Shown: positions 17,082 through 25,838, counted from the first letter of the stretch. The stretch: DNA of 64,000 bases from an uncultured Oscillospiraceae bacterium (GCA_947632175.1 CANROC010000002.1:203541-267540); one strand, 5' to 3'. Numbers and translations: made by a program. Notes: a model not told the origin generated them from the sequence alone.

Positions 17082-17588
17082 TCATCTCAGGAGCTGTATT
17101 TTGAAAAGCTCGGTCACATCTCCTCCGCCGGTCACAAGCGTCACGCATACAAGATCCCCCGGCTCCAGCTCTGAAAGGCCGATTGGTTCATCCTCCCAAA
17201 GGATGCCTACGCTGTCATAAACCTCATACCGAAGCTCTCCCCGATACTTTTCCTCATTGAGCGCTATCCCATCGACGGTTATCGTATTTTTGTCTACTTC
17301 TTTTACTTCAGCATAAAAAGAATGCACATCAAACGTCATGCTCGCGGTCACATAGCGGTCATTTGCGACTTTATAGCCCGCCAAATAGCTGAAAAAAGCG
17401 CCGATCAGTAAAACCGCGATGGTCAGAACAAGAGCGACCTTGTACGGCGGCGCCATAGTCGGGGACTTTGTTTCGGCCTTTAGAGCTTTGTTGATATGGC
17501 TTTTATATACCTGTAAGTAAACAATGATCGTACCGATCAGCAGCGCCGCGAAAAAGAACGCGAAAATAAAAAATACCGGAAAACCCAT
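17082..17588 (-). CDS. Two-helix membrane protein of unknown function
   Basis: I do not recognise this 168-residue protein. It has an N-terminal helix (VFFIFAFFFAALLIGTIIVYL), a short cytoplasmic loop rich in Lys, a second helix (VALVLTIAVLLIGAFFSYLAGY), and about 90 residues predicted outside, ending in a compact beta-rich part (GELRYEVYDSVGILWEDEP). It starts with a good AGGAGG site 11 bp after a LytTR regulator, so it is likely its partner or target. LytTR regulators are often paired with small membrane proteins of the DUF3021 type, but this one lacks the four-helix DUF3021 pattern. Confidence 0.7.
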   Translation of the reverse strand: MGFPVFFIFAFFFAALLIGTIIVYLQVYKSHINKALKAETKSPTMAPPYKVALVLTIAVLLIGAFFSYLAGYKVANDRYVTASMTFDVHSFYAEVKEVDKNTITVDGIALNEEKYRGELRYEVYDSVGILWEDEPIGLSELEPGDLVCVTLVTGGGDVTELFKIQLLR

Positions 17589-17599
17589 ATGTATGCCTC

Positions 17600-18058
17600 C
17601 TATATACCGAAAGCTTCCTTGAAGATGTAATAATAGTTTCTCGTTACATCGACTTTTTCTCCGTTTATCATGGTCAAAATAAATTTCATAGAAAGTGTTG
17701 GCGTGATCTTTATGACTTTATTTTTCGCGATGATCACGGAATTGCTGATACGAATGAACTTACTTTGATCCAGAAGACTGTAGATTTTATATAAGCGGTC
17801 CGGGGATCGGAATGTTCCTTTCGTAGAATGGACCTCGACGCTGTGGCCGTAGGTTTCAATAAGTACGATATCCTCGGCAGACACAACGACCTTTTCGCCC
17901 GTTTCCCGATCCCGTACAAGAAGACTGTCCACAAAGGAAGCGGCTTCGCTCAAAATCAAGCCGGCAGTATCGTCTATCTCGATCCCATGGCTTTCAAGCG
18001 CGGCTCTCAATTCCGGATATCGCTCTTTGCTGACGGCCAGTCTGATTTTCACCGGCAT
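17600..18058 (-). CDS. LytTR-domain DNA-binding regulator
   Basis: This is a 152-residue regulator. The C-terminal ~95 residues form a LytTR domain (DIVLIETYGHSVEVHSTKGTF, LDQSKFIRISNSVIIAKNKV, VTRNYYYIFKEAF). The N-terminal ~55 residues are short and do not form a full receiver domain, so it belongs to the small stand-alone LytTR type. The start MPVKIRLAV at 18058 is chosen because the promoter -10 box at 18091-18096 leaves no room for a start at 18088; the AGGAGG is close to the ATG. It is transcribed with the membrane protein gene at 17082. Confidence 0.85.
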   Translation of the reverse strand: MPVKIRLAVSKERYPELRAALESHGIEIDDTAGLILSEAASFVDSLLVRDRETGEKVVVSAEDIVLIETYGHSVEVHSTKGTFRSPDRLYKIYSLLDQSKFIRISNSVIIAKNKVIKITPTLSMKFILTMINGEKVDVTRNYYYIFKEAFGI

Positions 18059-18090
18059 GTCCTCCTTCCCATCAATTCCTTCCGTCATTC

Positions 18091-18119
18091 ATTATAACGG
18101 ACCGGACAGGATCCTTCAA
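18091..18119 (-). promoter_or_regulatory. Promoter of the LytTR regulator
   Basis: The minus strand has TTGAAG, 17 bp and TATAAT. Its position decides the start codon of the regulator. Confidence 0.7.
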
Positions 18120-18165
18120 CCGCTTCGGAACGGCTTGCAGATATAGCTTCATACTTTACGGTGAT

Positions 18166-18210
18166 TTGCAAAAAAGCCCCCCGGCCGCGGGAGCCGGGGA
18201 GCCTTTTCAC
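18166..18210 (-). terminator. Intrinsic terminator after der
   Basis: Read on the minus strand, GCTCCCCGGC pairs with GGCCGGGGGGC across a short loop and is followed by TTTTTT. It lies about 40 bp downstream of the der stop codon. Confidence 0.75.
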
Positions 18211-18248
18211 CATGGCCTTCCCGTTGAAGGCCGGTATGACAACAGATT

Positions 18249-19577
18249 TCAGCCGTCATCCCGGTCGCCGCGCTGGCGGATGAGGAGGCGGATGGGGGTG
18301 CCGGCGAAGCCGAAAGCGGCGCGGAGCTGGTTTTCCAGGTACCGCTGATAGGAAAAGTGGAAGAGCTCGGTGTCGTTGCAGAAGATGACGAAGGTGGGGG
18401 GCCGGACGCCGACCTGGGTCATGTAGAAAATTTTGAGCCGCTTGCCCTTGTCGGAGGGCGGCTGGACCCGGGCCTGGGCGTCGGCAAGGACGTTGTTCAA
18501 AAGCCCAGTGGTGACCCGGCGATTGGCCTGCTCGTTCACGGAGTTGGCAAGCTCGAAGATGCGCTCCACCCGCTGGCCGGTGAGGGCCGAGACGAAGAGA
18601 ATGGGGGCGTAGGGCATGAAGGAGAGGTCCCGCTGGATGTCGGCGCGCAGCTTGTCCATGGTCTTGCCGTCCTTTTCCACAAGGTCCCACTTATTCACCA
18701 GGATGATGCTGGCCCGGCCCGCCTCGTGGGCCATGCCCGCCACCTTGGTGTCCTGCTCGGTGACGCCGTCCCGGGCGTCCAGCATGATGAGGCACACATC
18801 GGCGCGCTCGATGGCTAACTGCGCCCGCATGACGGAGAACTTCTCCACCCGGTCCTCCACCTTGGACTTCCGGCGCATCCCGGCGGTGTCAATGAGCACA
18901 AATTTGCCGTATTTGTTCTCAAAGGGCGTGTCCACCGCGTCGCGGGTAGTGCCGGCGAGGTCAGAGACGATGACCCGCTCCTCGCCCAAAATTTTGTTGA
19001 CGATGGAGCTCTTGCCCACGTTGGGCTTGCCGATGAAGGCCAGCTTCACCGCGTCCGCGTCGGCGTCCTCGTCCTCTTTTGGCGGGAAGTGCTTCAGGCA
19101 CTCGTCCAGGATGTCCCCCGTCCCGTGGCCGTGGAGGGCGGAGAGGGCAATGGGGTCGCCCAGCCCCAGGCCGTAGAACTCGTAGATGTCCGGGTCCACG
19201 GGGCCGGTGGAGTCCATCTTGTTCACCGCCAGCACCACGGGCTTGCCGGAGCGCAGGAGCATATCCGCCACCTCGTGGTCCGAGGCGGTGACGCCGGAGC
19301 GGATGTCGCACACGAAGATGATGACCGTGGCGGAGTCGATGGCGATGAGCGCCTGTTCCCGCATGAAAGTCAAAATCTCGCTGTCGGTAGAGGGCTCGAT
19401 GCCGCCGGTGTCCACGATGTCAAAGGTCCGCCCGGACCACTCGCACCTGGCGTACAGCCTGTCCCGCGTGACGCCGGGCGTGTCCTCCACAATGCTGAGC
19501 CGCTCCCCCGCCAGCCTGTTAAACAAAAGGCTCTTCCCCACATTGGGCCGCCCCACAATGGCAACTAAGGGTCTCAT
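18249..19577 (-). CDS. der: Ribosome biogenesis GTPase Der (EngA)
   Basis: This 442-residue protein has tandem GTPase domains, each with a P-loop (GRPNVGKSLLFN near residue 8 and GKPNVGKSSIVN near 185), DTPG/DTAG switch II motifs, and NKMD/NKWD specificity motifs. A KH-like C-terminal domain (PPTFVIFCNDTELFHFSYQRYLENQLR) follows. Der acts in assembly of the 50S subunit and is normally essential. The ATG at 19577 follows CAGGAGG. In many clostridia der is adjacent to the DUF512 gene; here about 3.5 kb of smaller genes separates them. Confidence 0.97.
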   Translation of the reverse strand: MRPLVAIVGRPNVGKSLLFNRLAGERLSIVEDTPGVTRDRLYARCEWSGRTFDIVDTGGIEPSTDSEILTFMREQALIAIDSATVIIFVCDIRSGVTASDHEVADMLLRSGKPVVLAVNKMDSTGPVDPDIYEFYGLGLGDPIALSALHGHGTGDILDECLKHFPPKEDEDADADAVKLAFIGKPNVGKSSIVNKILGEERVIVSDLAGTTRDAVDTPFENKYGKFVLIDTAGMRRKSKVEDRVEKFSVMRAQLAIERADVCLIMLDARDGVTEQDTKVAGMAHEAGRASIILVNKWDLVEKDGKTMDKLRADIQRDLSFMPYAPILFVSALTGQRVERIFELANSVNEQANRRVTTGLLNNVLADAQARVQPPSDKGKRLKIFYMTQVGVRPPTFVIFCNDTELFHFSYQRYLENQLRAAFGFAGTPIRLLIRQRGDRDDG

Positions 19578-19674
19578 GTGTACCTCCTGATCTGATGTCT
19601 CCCCCGGATGGGGGCTGTGTTCCTGCTGTTTTTGATACGCGTAACTTTAATTTTTCTCATGCCTTTTTGACTCT

Positions 19675-20277
19675 TTACACGCCATAACGGTATTCTTTCT
19701 CTTCTCTTTCATTTGGGACAAGCTGAAACTTTTCTATGATCATATCCGCCGCCTCATCCGGACTGAGGTCAGTATTATCGATCTTGATGTGATTTGGAAA
19801 CCATATTTCGCCATCATTTGAATTCAATCTATGTCTTTCGGCATCCCTTAAGAGATTCTGTTTACTCCATGATGTATTTCTTTTTGACGGTTTACGCTCC
19901 ATTCTATGAGGAGTTTCATTCCTCTCCAGTCTCCTCTCAAGACTGGCGCTCAATTCCACGAAATAAAACGCTCCTCCATTTGCGGTAAACAAGTCGGACA
20001 ATTTTGTTAAATTGGCGCGCTCCTGCGGTATTTCAAAAGCGCAAACATACGTAAATATCAAATCAATATTATGCTTTACGGCAAGCTCAAACGCTTTTTC
20101 CCTAAATGTTGTATTGAACTCTTTTTGTGCCGGAGTTCCAAACCCAAACAGCCTGTCAGAAATTTCAATGCTGTCGTGATTCATCATCATATTGTACTTC
20201 AGCTTATCCCTCAGACTTTCCGCAACGGTCATTTTCCCCACCGCCTGAGGGCCGCATATTACAATCAAATTCGCCAT
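19675..20277 (-). CDS. P-loop AAA-type kinase-like protein
   Basis: This 200-residue protein starts with the Walker A motif GPQAVGKMT at about residues 9-17, has DLIFTYVCAFE as a possible Walker B strand, and an LSASLERRLERNETPHRMERKPS lid-like region rich in Arg. The layout resembles small nucleoside or shikimate kinase-like proteins used to modify a metabolite or antibiotic, but no substrate signature is recognised. The gene is AT-richer than der or dnaE. GGAGGCG precedes the start. It is the last of a run of small genes between DUF512 and der. Confidence 0.65.
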   Translation of the reverse strand: MANLIVICGPQAVGKMTVAESLRDKLKYNMMMNHDSIEISDRLFGFGTPAQKEFNTTFREKAFELAVKHNIDLIFTYVCAFEIPQERANLTKLSDLFTANGGAFYFVELSASLERRLERNETPHRMERKPSKRNTSWSKQNLLRDAERHRLNSNDGEIWFPNHIKIDNTDLSPDEAADMIIEKFQLVPNEREEKEYRYGV

Positions 20278-20302
20278 GCCAAGCGCCTCCGAAAACCGGA
20301 AT

Positions 20303-20806
20303 CTACAAATTGATCCAAATATAGTGTCTATCTGCCGTGATCTTCTCGATCACTCCGCCGTTTGCCAACGCAACGCGAATAGACGGTATATTTTGATTCC
20401 GGATGGTAAGCAGCGCTTTAGACAAGCCTATTTCTTTACCTGCGTCGATCAATAACGCTAAGAACCTTTTTCCCAGACCTCGATTCCTTGCCGACGGCCG
20501 GATCGCATACCCCACATTTCCGCCGTTTTCCAGCAAGGCTTCCGTTAAAAAATGGCGCACCTTGCCAAAGCCCACAGGGGTATTGTTTTCGAAAAGCCAA
20601 AAGGTTGTTTCCGGGACCTTCCATCCGTTCACTAACCCGGTTTGCTCAGAATTTCTGAGTGAATTCTTTAACCATTCCTTATACTCATCAAAGGTTTTCC
20701 CCTTGACTGAATTGATAAATCCATTCTCATCCGCGGGTAATTCCTGCAGCATTTCATAAATGTCACACCCATCATCTATGCTAAGCTTTCTGATCTCTAA
20801 ACACAT
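20303..20806 (-). CDS. GNAT family N-acetyltransferase
   Basis: This is an acetyltransferase of about 167 residues with the full GNAT core: GFGKVRHFLTEALLENGGNVGYAIRPS, the acetyl-CoA loop RNRGLGKRFLALLID, and NQNIPSIRVALANGGVIE. The N-terminus MCLEIRKLSIDDG matches how this subfamily usually starts, so I place the start at 20806 rather than the upstream ATG at 20833, which has no ribosome site. Its acceptor is unknown. Base composition is AT-rich relative to the surrounding operons. Confidence 0.8.
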   Translation of the reverse strand: MCLEIRKLSIDDGCDIYEMLQELPADENGFINSVKGKTFDEYKEWLKNSLRNSEQTGLVNGWKVPETTFWLFENNTPVGFGKVRHFLTEALLENGGNVGYAIRPSARNRGLGKRFLALLIDAGKEIGLSKALLTIRNQNIPSIRVALANGGVIEKITADRHYIWINL

Positions 20807-20843
20807 AACAGCATTTGAACCTTTTCTGTACATAAATTTTCAT

Positions 20844-21869
20844 TCATTTTTTGCTTTGTATTTCCTTGATTCTTATCTCCACGATCTTTTTAAGAAAAAG
20901 CAAATCATCAAAGGTAGGGTTGTCAATTCTAAAAGTACATCCGCAAATATCGTTAAATTCTTTTCCGAATATCACTTTATGTCGTCCACCTCCGCAGGAG
21001 CCGCAATGACCGCAATGGCCGACATATTTGTAAGCAATTTCCCTTGTTTTCTCGTTGACCGGGTATTTACCGAGATATTCCGAATCCATATCATCAGACC
21101 AAACTGTCCAGTGGTTTTCCGGCTCGTCCGGATCTTTTATTGCAATAAAGCAGACACATTTTTCGCCAAATTTCACCCAGTAATAAATTTTGTCTTTCCA
21201 GCAAGCACTGGCATCCTTATAAAAACTACATCCTACATTTTCTAAATATTCGATAAACTCCAGCGCTGTTTTCTGCTCATGCAGTGATAATTCTTTAAAT
21301 ATATATTCTTTTATATCGGACATACAGTTAATTTTCTTTTCTGTTTCAGTACATATTTTTATAACTTCATTAACGATTCTTTCTAAATCTTTTGTCCCAT
21401 CGATCACATAATCGGACGAGGGAAGTATATCCTTCAGCATTTGCACGTAGGCGACGCGGGCAACTTTCAAATACATCTCCATATCACCGCGGATCTCGTC
21501 GGCGGTCGCGTCCTTAAAATCCCGCAGCACCCTTCTCGCCATGGCTATGTCCAGGGGCGTGTCGATGAATACGGCAACGTCGATATACTTTTTGATCCTG
21601 TCGTTGCGATACGCGAACGGATAATCCAGCAATAAGGTATCGTACCGCCCGCTGTCCCTGATCGCGAGAATGTCTTTCTCCAACTGACTCAGGTCCCACA
21701 CCTGATAATCCGCGCCATCCAAGACCCATTGATAGAAGTTCTCAACCTCGCCGTCAAAAGAATAATCGTCAAAATAGAGCGCCGCCGTCCGTGGCAGTCT
21801 CTTTTTAATTTCATTGACCACCGTGGTTTTTCCACCCGCTGTAACCGCGGCAATGGCTATTACTTTCAT
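20844..21869 (-). CDS. Uridine kinase-like P-loop domain fused to a Cys/His-rich domain
   Basis: This is a 341-residue two-part protein. Residues 1 to about 185 form a P-loop nucleoside kinase-like domain: AAVTAGGKTT Walker A, YFDDYSFDGEVENFYQW, and LLLDYPFAYRN. A second domain begins near residue 190 with MSDIKEYIF, itself looking like an internal former start, and ends in a cluster HCGHCGSCGGGRHKV followed by FGKEFNDICGCTFRIDNP, suggesting a metal site. The second domain resembles a clostridial stand-alone family with a Cys-rich FGKEFD(N)VC motif, of unknown function. A good AAGGAGG precedes the ATG at 21869. Confidence 0.7.
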   Translation of the reverse strand: MKVIAIAAVTAGGKTTVVNEIKKRLPRTAALYFDDYSFDGEVENFYQWVLDGADYQVWDLSQLEKDILAIRDSGRYDTLLLDYPFAYRNDRIKKYIDVAVFIDTPLDIAMARRVLRDFKDATADEIRGDMEMYLKVARVAYVQMLKDILPSSDYVIDGTKDLERIVNEVIKICTETEKKINCMSDIKEYIFKELSLHEQKTALEFIEYLENVGCSFYKDASACWKDKIYYWVKFGEKCVCFIAIKDPDEPENHWTVWSDDMDSEYLGKYPVNEKTREIAYKYVGHCGHCGSCGGGRHKVIFGKEFNDICGCTFRIDNPTFDDLLFLKKIVEIRIKEIQSKK

Positions 21870-21902
21870 ATAGCCGCCCTCCTTATTCGGAGAAAATCGG
21901 AT

Positions 21903-22643
21903 TCATACTTTACGCATTTTTCCCAACAGCTCCATCATTTCCCGCCACTCGTGGATGTGCAGGTGCTCACACTTGGGGGCGGACGCTTCGGAGCGGTCTT
22001 TGTACTCCCTCTCCGTATCATTATCGTACCAGACGGGGTATATCCCGGCCTGCGCCGCGCCCTCTACATCCTTTTGGGGGTCGTCCCCGCAGTACCAGAC
22101 CTCGTCGGCACGCAGTCCCGCTTTCCGTAAGGCGATATCGAATAAAATTCGGTTGGGCTTTCGCACGATATAATCGCTGGAGGTCATCACAAACTCAAAC
22201 CGGTTCCTCGGCAAAAGCCGGTTCAGCCGCTCTGACAGGGCCTCGCCTGACCACAAGAGATTGCTGATTACCGCGCTTCTGATGCCATTTCGGTTGATGA
22301 AATCCAGCATACTGTCCGTTTCCGGCATCACGGCGCCCATGGACGCGCCGTTCCAAAAAACCGTCTCCATCTCCAGCGGCGTCAGCGAAAACTCGATCCC
22401 CAAATACTCATACAGCACCTTATCGGCGATTTGGCCGCCAATATCGTACCCGATCTTACGGACATTTTCAAGATGCTCCCCGTAAATCAGGTCCGCCGCT
22501 TTCCTGACATCCTCCAGCGTACAGTGGTCCGGGTTTTTCGTAGCATACTTCAATACTTCCGCGTTTCCTCTGACCGCGTCCCAGCCGGGTTCATACAGGA
22601 GCGTATGTCCGTAGTCGAACAGGATCATTTTCGGATACCGCAA
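21903..22643 (-). CDS. HAD-superfamily hydrolase
   Basis: This phosphatase-type HAD protein of about 246 residues has motif I FDYGHTLLYE (the nucleophile is the Asp), motif II SAVISNLLW with Ser/Asn, a conserved Lys in IVRKPNRILFDIAL, and motif IV WYCGDDPQKDVEGA. The cap is helical. Members dephosphorylate small phosphorylated metabolites; the substrate is not predictable. The start is uncertain: GAGGTG lies before a TTG at 22643, while a GTG at 22652 lies within that site and an ATG at 22628 is rather far away. Confidence 0.85.
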   Translation of the reverse strand: MRYPKMILFDYGHTLLYEPGWDAVRGNAEVLKYATKNPDHCTLEDVRKAADLIYGEHLENVRKIGYDIGGQIADKVLYEYLGIEFSLTPLEMETVFWNGASMGAVMPETDSMLDFINRNGIRSAVISNLLWSGEALSERLNRLLPRNRFEFVMTSSDYIVRKPNRILFDIALRKAGLRADEVWYCGDDPQKDVEGAAQAGIYPVWYDNDTEREYKDRSEASAPKCEHLHIHEWREMMELLGKMRKV

Positions 22644-22661
22644 CAAGATCACCTCAACCCG

Positions 22662-23102
22662 CTAGCTTTCTTCCATCAGCCGGCAGCGCAACTCATATAG
22701 GGCCGTTTTATTGGAATCCCACGTCAGGCGCGACATGGCGTCGTCGAAGCTCAGCCACTCGCAGCCGGTGTGTTCATCGGACAGCCTTAACTCGGAAACG
22801 CACTCAAACGCGAAGTGATATTCGGGAAGAACATAGGTATTCTTTGGCCAATATTGCCGGTACCGTTCCGAGATCACATTCGCCGGGACATAGGCCATGG
22901 ACGTAAGCTGAATCACGCTGTCCGTTATGATCCCCGTTTCTTCCGATATCTCCCTGACCGCCGTCTCTAACGGCGTTTCATCATCCTCGCCGCCGCCCGC
23001 GACGAATTGCCACTGGTCCAGGTCCGAGCGGCGGAGGACACAGTAGGCCGGTTCCGCGCCCCGCCGATAGGGGATCGCCAAAATTTGAAACGGTGCTCTC
23101 AT
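22662..23102 (-). CDS. NUDIX hydrolase (dATP/NTP pyrophosphohydrolase-like)
   Basis: This 146-residue protein has a Nudix box GGEDDETPLETAVREISEETGI (G-x5-E-x7-REUXEEXGU) at about residues 37-58, just after the strand QWQFVAGG. The N-terminus APFQILAIPYRR resembles NudB-type dATP or dihydroneopterin triphosphate pyrophosphohydrolases. Its ATG overlaps the DUF512 stop codon by 4 bp, so it is translated with that gene. The substrate is inferred from the family only. Confidence 0.88.
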   Translation of the reverse strand: MRAPFQILAIPYRRGAEPAYCVLRRSDLDQWQFVAGGGEDDETPLETAVREISEETGIITDSVIQLTSMAYVPANVISERYRQYWPKNTYVLPEYHFAFECVSELRLSDEHTGCEWLSFDDAMSRLTWDSNKTALYELRCRLMEES

Positions 23103-24406
23103 GATAAAAATACTTTCAAGAGCTCCTCCCCGCCGTTGTCGATGGGGGTGACGGGGACGCCCAGGGCAGATTCCGCGTCCCGGAGGGTCACGTCGTCCAG
23201 GAAGACGTTCCCGCCGTCGCGGAGCATGCGGTTGGTGATGTAGACCCGTTCTCCCAGGTCCCGGCCACGGAGCTGGGCGATGAGGTCGCGGCCGGTGATA
23301 AGGCCCGCCACGTCGATGGTGTGTCCGAAAAAGTCGTTGACGACGGGGACGATCTCCACCTGAATGTTGGGAAATTTGGCCTTCGCCAGGTCCCGGAGGC
23401 GCGTCAGCGTCCTGGCCGCCGAAACGCCGGTGGCGACGGTGGCATGAGTGCCCCGGGCCTCGCCGGAGGCGCTTTCAAGGGCCTCCTCGAACTCGGTATA
23501 GAGGAGGCGCAGCAGCCCCACGCCGTTTTCCAGCTGTGGGTAGCCCTCATAGAAGTCGTCCTCCGGGATGGGCAGGTCCGCCTTTAGATAAAGCTCGTCG
23601 GAGCAAAAGAAGATGCGGCTGCCGTGGCGCTTGCGGCAATGCTCCCCGAAGCGCTCCACCAGCGCCACCGTCTCCCGCGCAAGCTCCCGGTCAAAGGGCT
23701 TCAGAGGGTAAAGGCCCTCCCGGAACTTTGTGAGGCCCACGGGGATGACGGAGCAGCTGTGGACCTGGGGGGCCAGGCGCGCCAGCCGGCGCATGGTGCG
23801 CGCAAGCTCCTTGCCATCGTTGAGGCCGGGACAGCAGACGATCTGGCAGTTGAGCTCGATGCCGGCGCGGGCGAAGCGCTTCAAGATCTCGATACCCCGC
23901 CCGGCGTTCTTGTTGCCCAGCATGAGGCACCGTAGGTCCGGGTCCATGGTGTGGACGGAGACGTTGATGGGGGAAATTTTGAGGTCGATGACCCGCCGGA
24001 CCTCCCGCTCGCCCATGTTGGTGAGGGTGAGGTAGGAGCCGGTGAGAAAGGAAAGGCGCACATCGTCGTCCTTGAAATAGAGCGTCTCCCGCATCCCCGG
24101 CGGCATCTGGTCCACGAAGCAGAAGACGCAGTTGTTGGCGCAGGAGCGCATCCCGTCCATGAGATACTCCTCGAACTCCAGCCCCGCGTCCTGCCCGGCG
24201 TCCTTCTCCACGGCGGCGGTGAAGACCTCGCCGTCGCGCTCCAGCTCGAAGACGCTCTCCTCGTCGTAGGCGAAGTACATATAGTCCAGCACGTCCGCGA
24301 TACGGTTCCCGTTCACCCGGAGGAGCTTGTCCCCCGGCCGTATCCCCGCCCGCGCCGCCGGGGATTCCGGCGCCACGGTCTTGATTCGATTGCGTTCTCC
24401 GGCCAT
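23099..24406 (-). CDS. DUF512 protein: PDZ domain plus radical-SAM-like Fe-S domain
   Basis: This 435-residue protein opens with a PDZ-like domain (ESPAARAGIRPGDKLLRVNG). A cysteine cluster CANNCVFCFVDQMPPGM follows at about residues 88-104, in CX3CX2C spacing as in radical-SAM proteins, then FLTGSYLTLTNMGEREVRR. The DUF512 domain includes GVSAARTL and FGHTIDVAGLITGRDL. The family is widespread in clostridia and often adjacent to der; its reaction is not established. The gene lies just after the rpmF terminator and starts with GAGAGGAGG before the ATG at 24406. Confidence 0.9.
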   Translation of the reverse strand: MAGERNRIKTVAPESPAARAGIRPGDKLLRVNGNRIADVLDYMYFAYDEESVFELERDGEVFTAAVEKDAGQDAGLEFEEYLMDGMRSCANNCVFCFVDQMPPGMRETLYFKDDDVRLSFLTGSYLTLTNMGEREVRRVIDLKISPINVSVHTMDPDLRCLMLGNKNAGRGIEILKRFARAGIELNCQIVCCPGLNDGKELARTMRRLARLAPQVHSCSVIPVGLTKFREGLYPLKPFDRELARETVALVERFGEHCRKRHGSRIFFCSDELYLKADLPIPEDDFYEGYPQLENGVGLLRLLYTEFEEALESASGEARGTHATVATGVSAARTLTRLRDLAKAKFPNIQVEIVPVVNDFFGHTIDVAGLITGRDLIAQLRGRDLGERVYITNRMLRDGGNVFLDDVTLRDAESALGVPVTPIDNGGEELLKVFLS

Positions 24407-24431
24407 AGTGCCCTCCTCTCCCCTTTGAACG

Positions 24432-24462
24432 AAAAAGCGGCGGGGGTGCCCCGCCGTTTTTC
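24432..24462 (-). terminator. Intrinsic terminator after rpmF
   Basis: The minus strand forms CGGCGGGG / CCCCGCCG with a three-base loop, followed by CTTTTTC. Confidence 0.85.
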
Positions 24463-24473
24463 TTTGCTCGCTA

Positions 24474-24656
24474 TTACTCGTCCACAGTTACGACTTCACG
24501 GCCATTGTATGTGCCGCAGGCCTTGCAGGCCCTGTGGGGCAGATGAAGCTCGCCGCACTTGGGGCAAGCCACGAGAGCGGGCACGCTCAGCTTCCAGTTG
24601 GAGCCGCGGCGTCTGTCTCTCCTCGCCTTGGATACTTTCCCCTTCGGTACTGCCAT
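24474..24656 (-). CDS. rpmF: 50S ribosomal protein L32
   Basis: This is a 60-residue ribosomal protein with the standard start MAVPKGKVSKARRDRRR and a zinc ribbon formed by CPKCGELHLPHRACKACG. It follows the DUF177 gene by 14 bp, a nearly universal pair in bacteria. The start at 24656 has ACAGGAGG upstream. It is co-transcribed from the promoter at 25203. Confidence 0.97.
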   Translation of the reverse strand: MAVPKGKVSKARRDRRRGSNWKLSVPALVACPKCGELHLPHRACKACGTYNGREVVTVDE

Positions 24657-24670
24657 AATGACACCTCCTG

Positions 24671-25171
24671 TTAGTTTTCATTCTCCAGAAGCTGCCCTAA
24701 AGCGAGCCATCTGGGGTCCTGGTCCTCCTTGCAGTCGCAAGGGCCGTCGTTCAGATCCTTACCGCACTTTTCGCAAAGGCCCTTGCAGTCCTCCTTGCAA
24801 AGGACGCGGGGCTCAAAATTGAAGATCAGCGCGTCCCGGGCGATCTCCTCCAGATCGGCTACGCCGTTCGTGAGGAGGTAGTAGTCCTCGCTGTCCTCAT
24901 CCTCCAGCTCATCGGCGAGGTATGCGGCGGCCTCGCACCGATAGGGCATGGGAAACTCCTTCAGGCACCTGGCGCACTGGCAGAGAAGCTCCGCCGAGAT
25001 GACGGCGTGGAGCTCCAGAAGCCCCGCGTGGTTCTCCACCGCGCCCCGCACGGTCACGGGCGTCAGGTACGCGAGCACGCCGTCGAAAGGCAGGTCGTCC
25101 ACGGGGAGCTCAAAGGAGAACTCCCTTTTCGACCCCGGCGAGGCGATGAGCTCATTGAGATCAAGCTTCAC
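24671..25171 (-). CDS. DUF177 (YceD) family protein
   Basis: This is an acidic 166-residue protein. The conserved cysteines lie in CARCLKEF and in CKEDCKGLCEKCGKDLNDGPCDC, as in Firmicutes YceD proteins, which are linked to 23S rRNA and ribosome assembly and always sit next to rpmF. I start it at the GTG at 25171 (KLDLNELIASPGS) because homologues begin here; a TTG at 25189 is possible. The promoter lies about 32 bp upstream. Confidence 0.9.
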   Translation of the reverse strand: MKLDLNELIASPGSKREFSFELPVDDLPFDGVLAYLTPVTVRGAVENHAGLLELHAVISAELLCQCARCLKEFPMPYRCEAAAYLADELEDEDSEDYYLLTNGVADLEEIARDALIFNFEPRVLCKEDCKGLCEKCGKDLNDGPCDCKEDQDPRWLALGQLLENEN

Positions 25172-25202
25172 TCCGTCCACCCCTTCCAAGTCGCGCTAAA
25201 AT

Positions 25203-25231
25203 ATTATAATGCAAGCGCGCAGGCTTGTCAA
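25203..25231 (-). promoter_or_regulatory. Consensus promoter of DUF177-rpmF
   Basis: The minus strand reads TTGACA, 17 bp, TATAAT. Confidence 0.85.
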
Positions 25232-25275
25232 GAGCTTTTTTGCGGCGCGGGGCGGGAATCTTGCCTGTTTTTCGC

Positions 25276-25312
25276 GAAAAAACCGGGGCGCGGTGAAAAC
25301 CGCGCCCCGGAA
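25276..25312 (-). terminator. Intrinsic terminator after the switchable SLH gene
   Basis: The minus strand forms a 12-bp perfect stem, CCGGGGCGCGGT with its complement, followed by a run of T. A similar terminator with related sequence follows the larger SLH gene near 31160-31195. Confidence 0.85.
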
Positions 25313-25332
25313 TTGAAAGGAGTCCTGTGGGG

Positions 25333-25838
25333 CCCCGAGGGGGGCCTTGAGGAAAGCTATGGAAGAAAGCTTATTCAGCGGGCCGGAGGTAGCGGGTCAG
25401 CATCGCGGCGACCTCGCAGCGCTCGGCGGTTGCGCCCGGCTCGATGGTGGTGGCTGTCCGGCCGTTGATGATGCCGTTCTGGACACACCAGCTCATGGCC
25501 TCAAGAGCCCAGTCGCCGATGTCCGCAACGTCGGTGTAAGTCGCCGGGATGGTATACTCCGGATCTGCCTCTTCGCCGATGCTCTCGGCGTAGCGGTAGA
25601 GCATGACGGCCAGCTCCTCACGGGTCACGGCCTGGTCGGGCTTGAAGGACCCGTCCTCGTACCCGTTGACGATGCCCTCGCCGGAGGCCCACTGGACGGC
25701 GGCGTAGAACCAGTCGCCCTCGGCCACATCCGAGAAGGTCAACACGTCCTCCCCGGCGTCTTTCTGGCCGCTGAGGTTCCAAAGAACGGTGGCCAGCTCG
25801 GCGCGGGTCAGCACGTCATGGGGCTTGAAGCTGCCCTC
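25333..25838. repeat. Direct repeat, copy 1 (SLH module and 3' flank)
   Basis: This stretch is nearly identical to 31241-31746, offset by 5908 bp in the same orientation. It spans the last two-and-a-half SLH repeats of one surface protein and about 38 bp beyond its stop codon. Confidence 0.85.
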
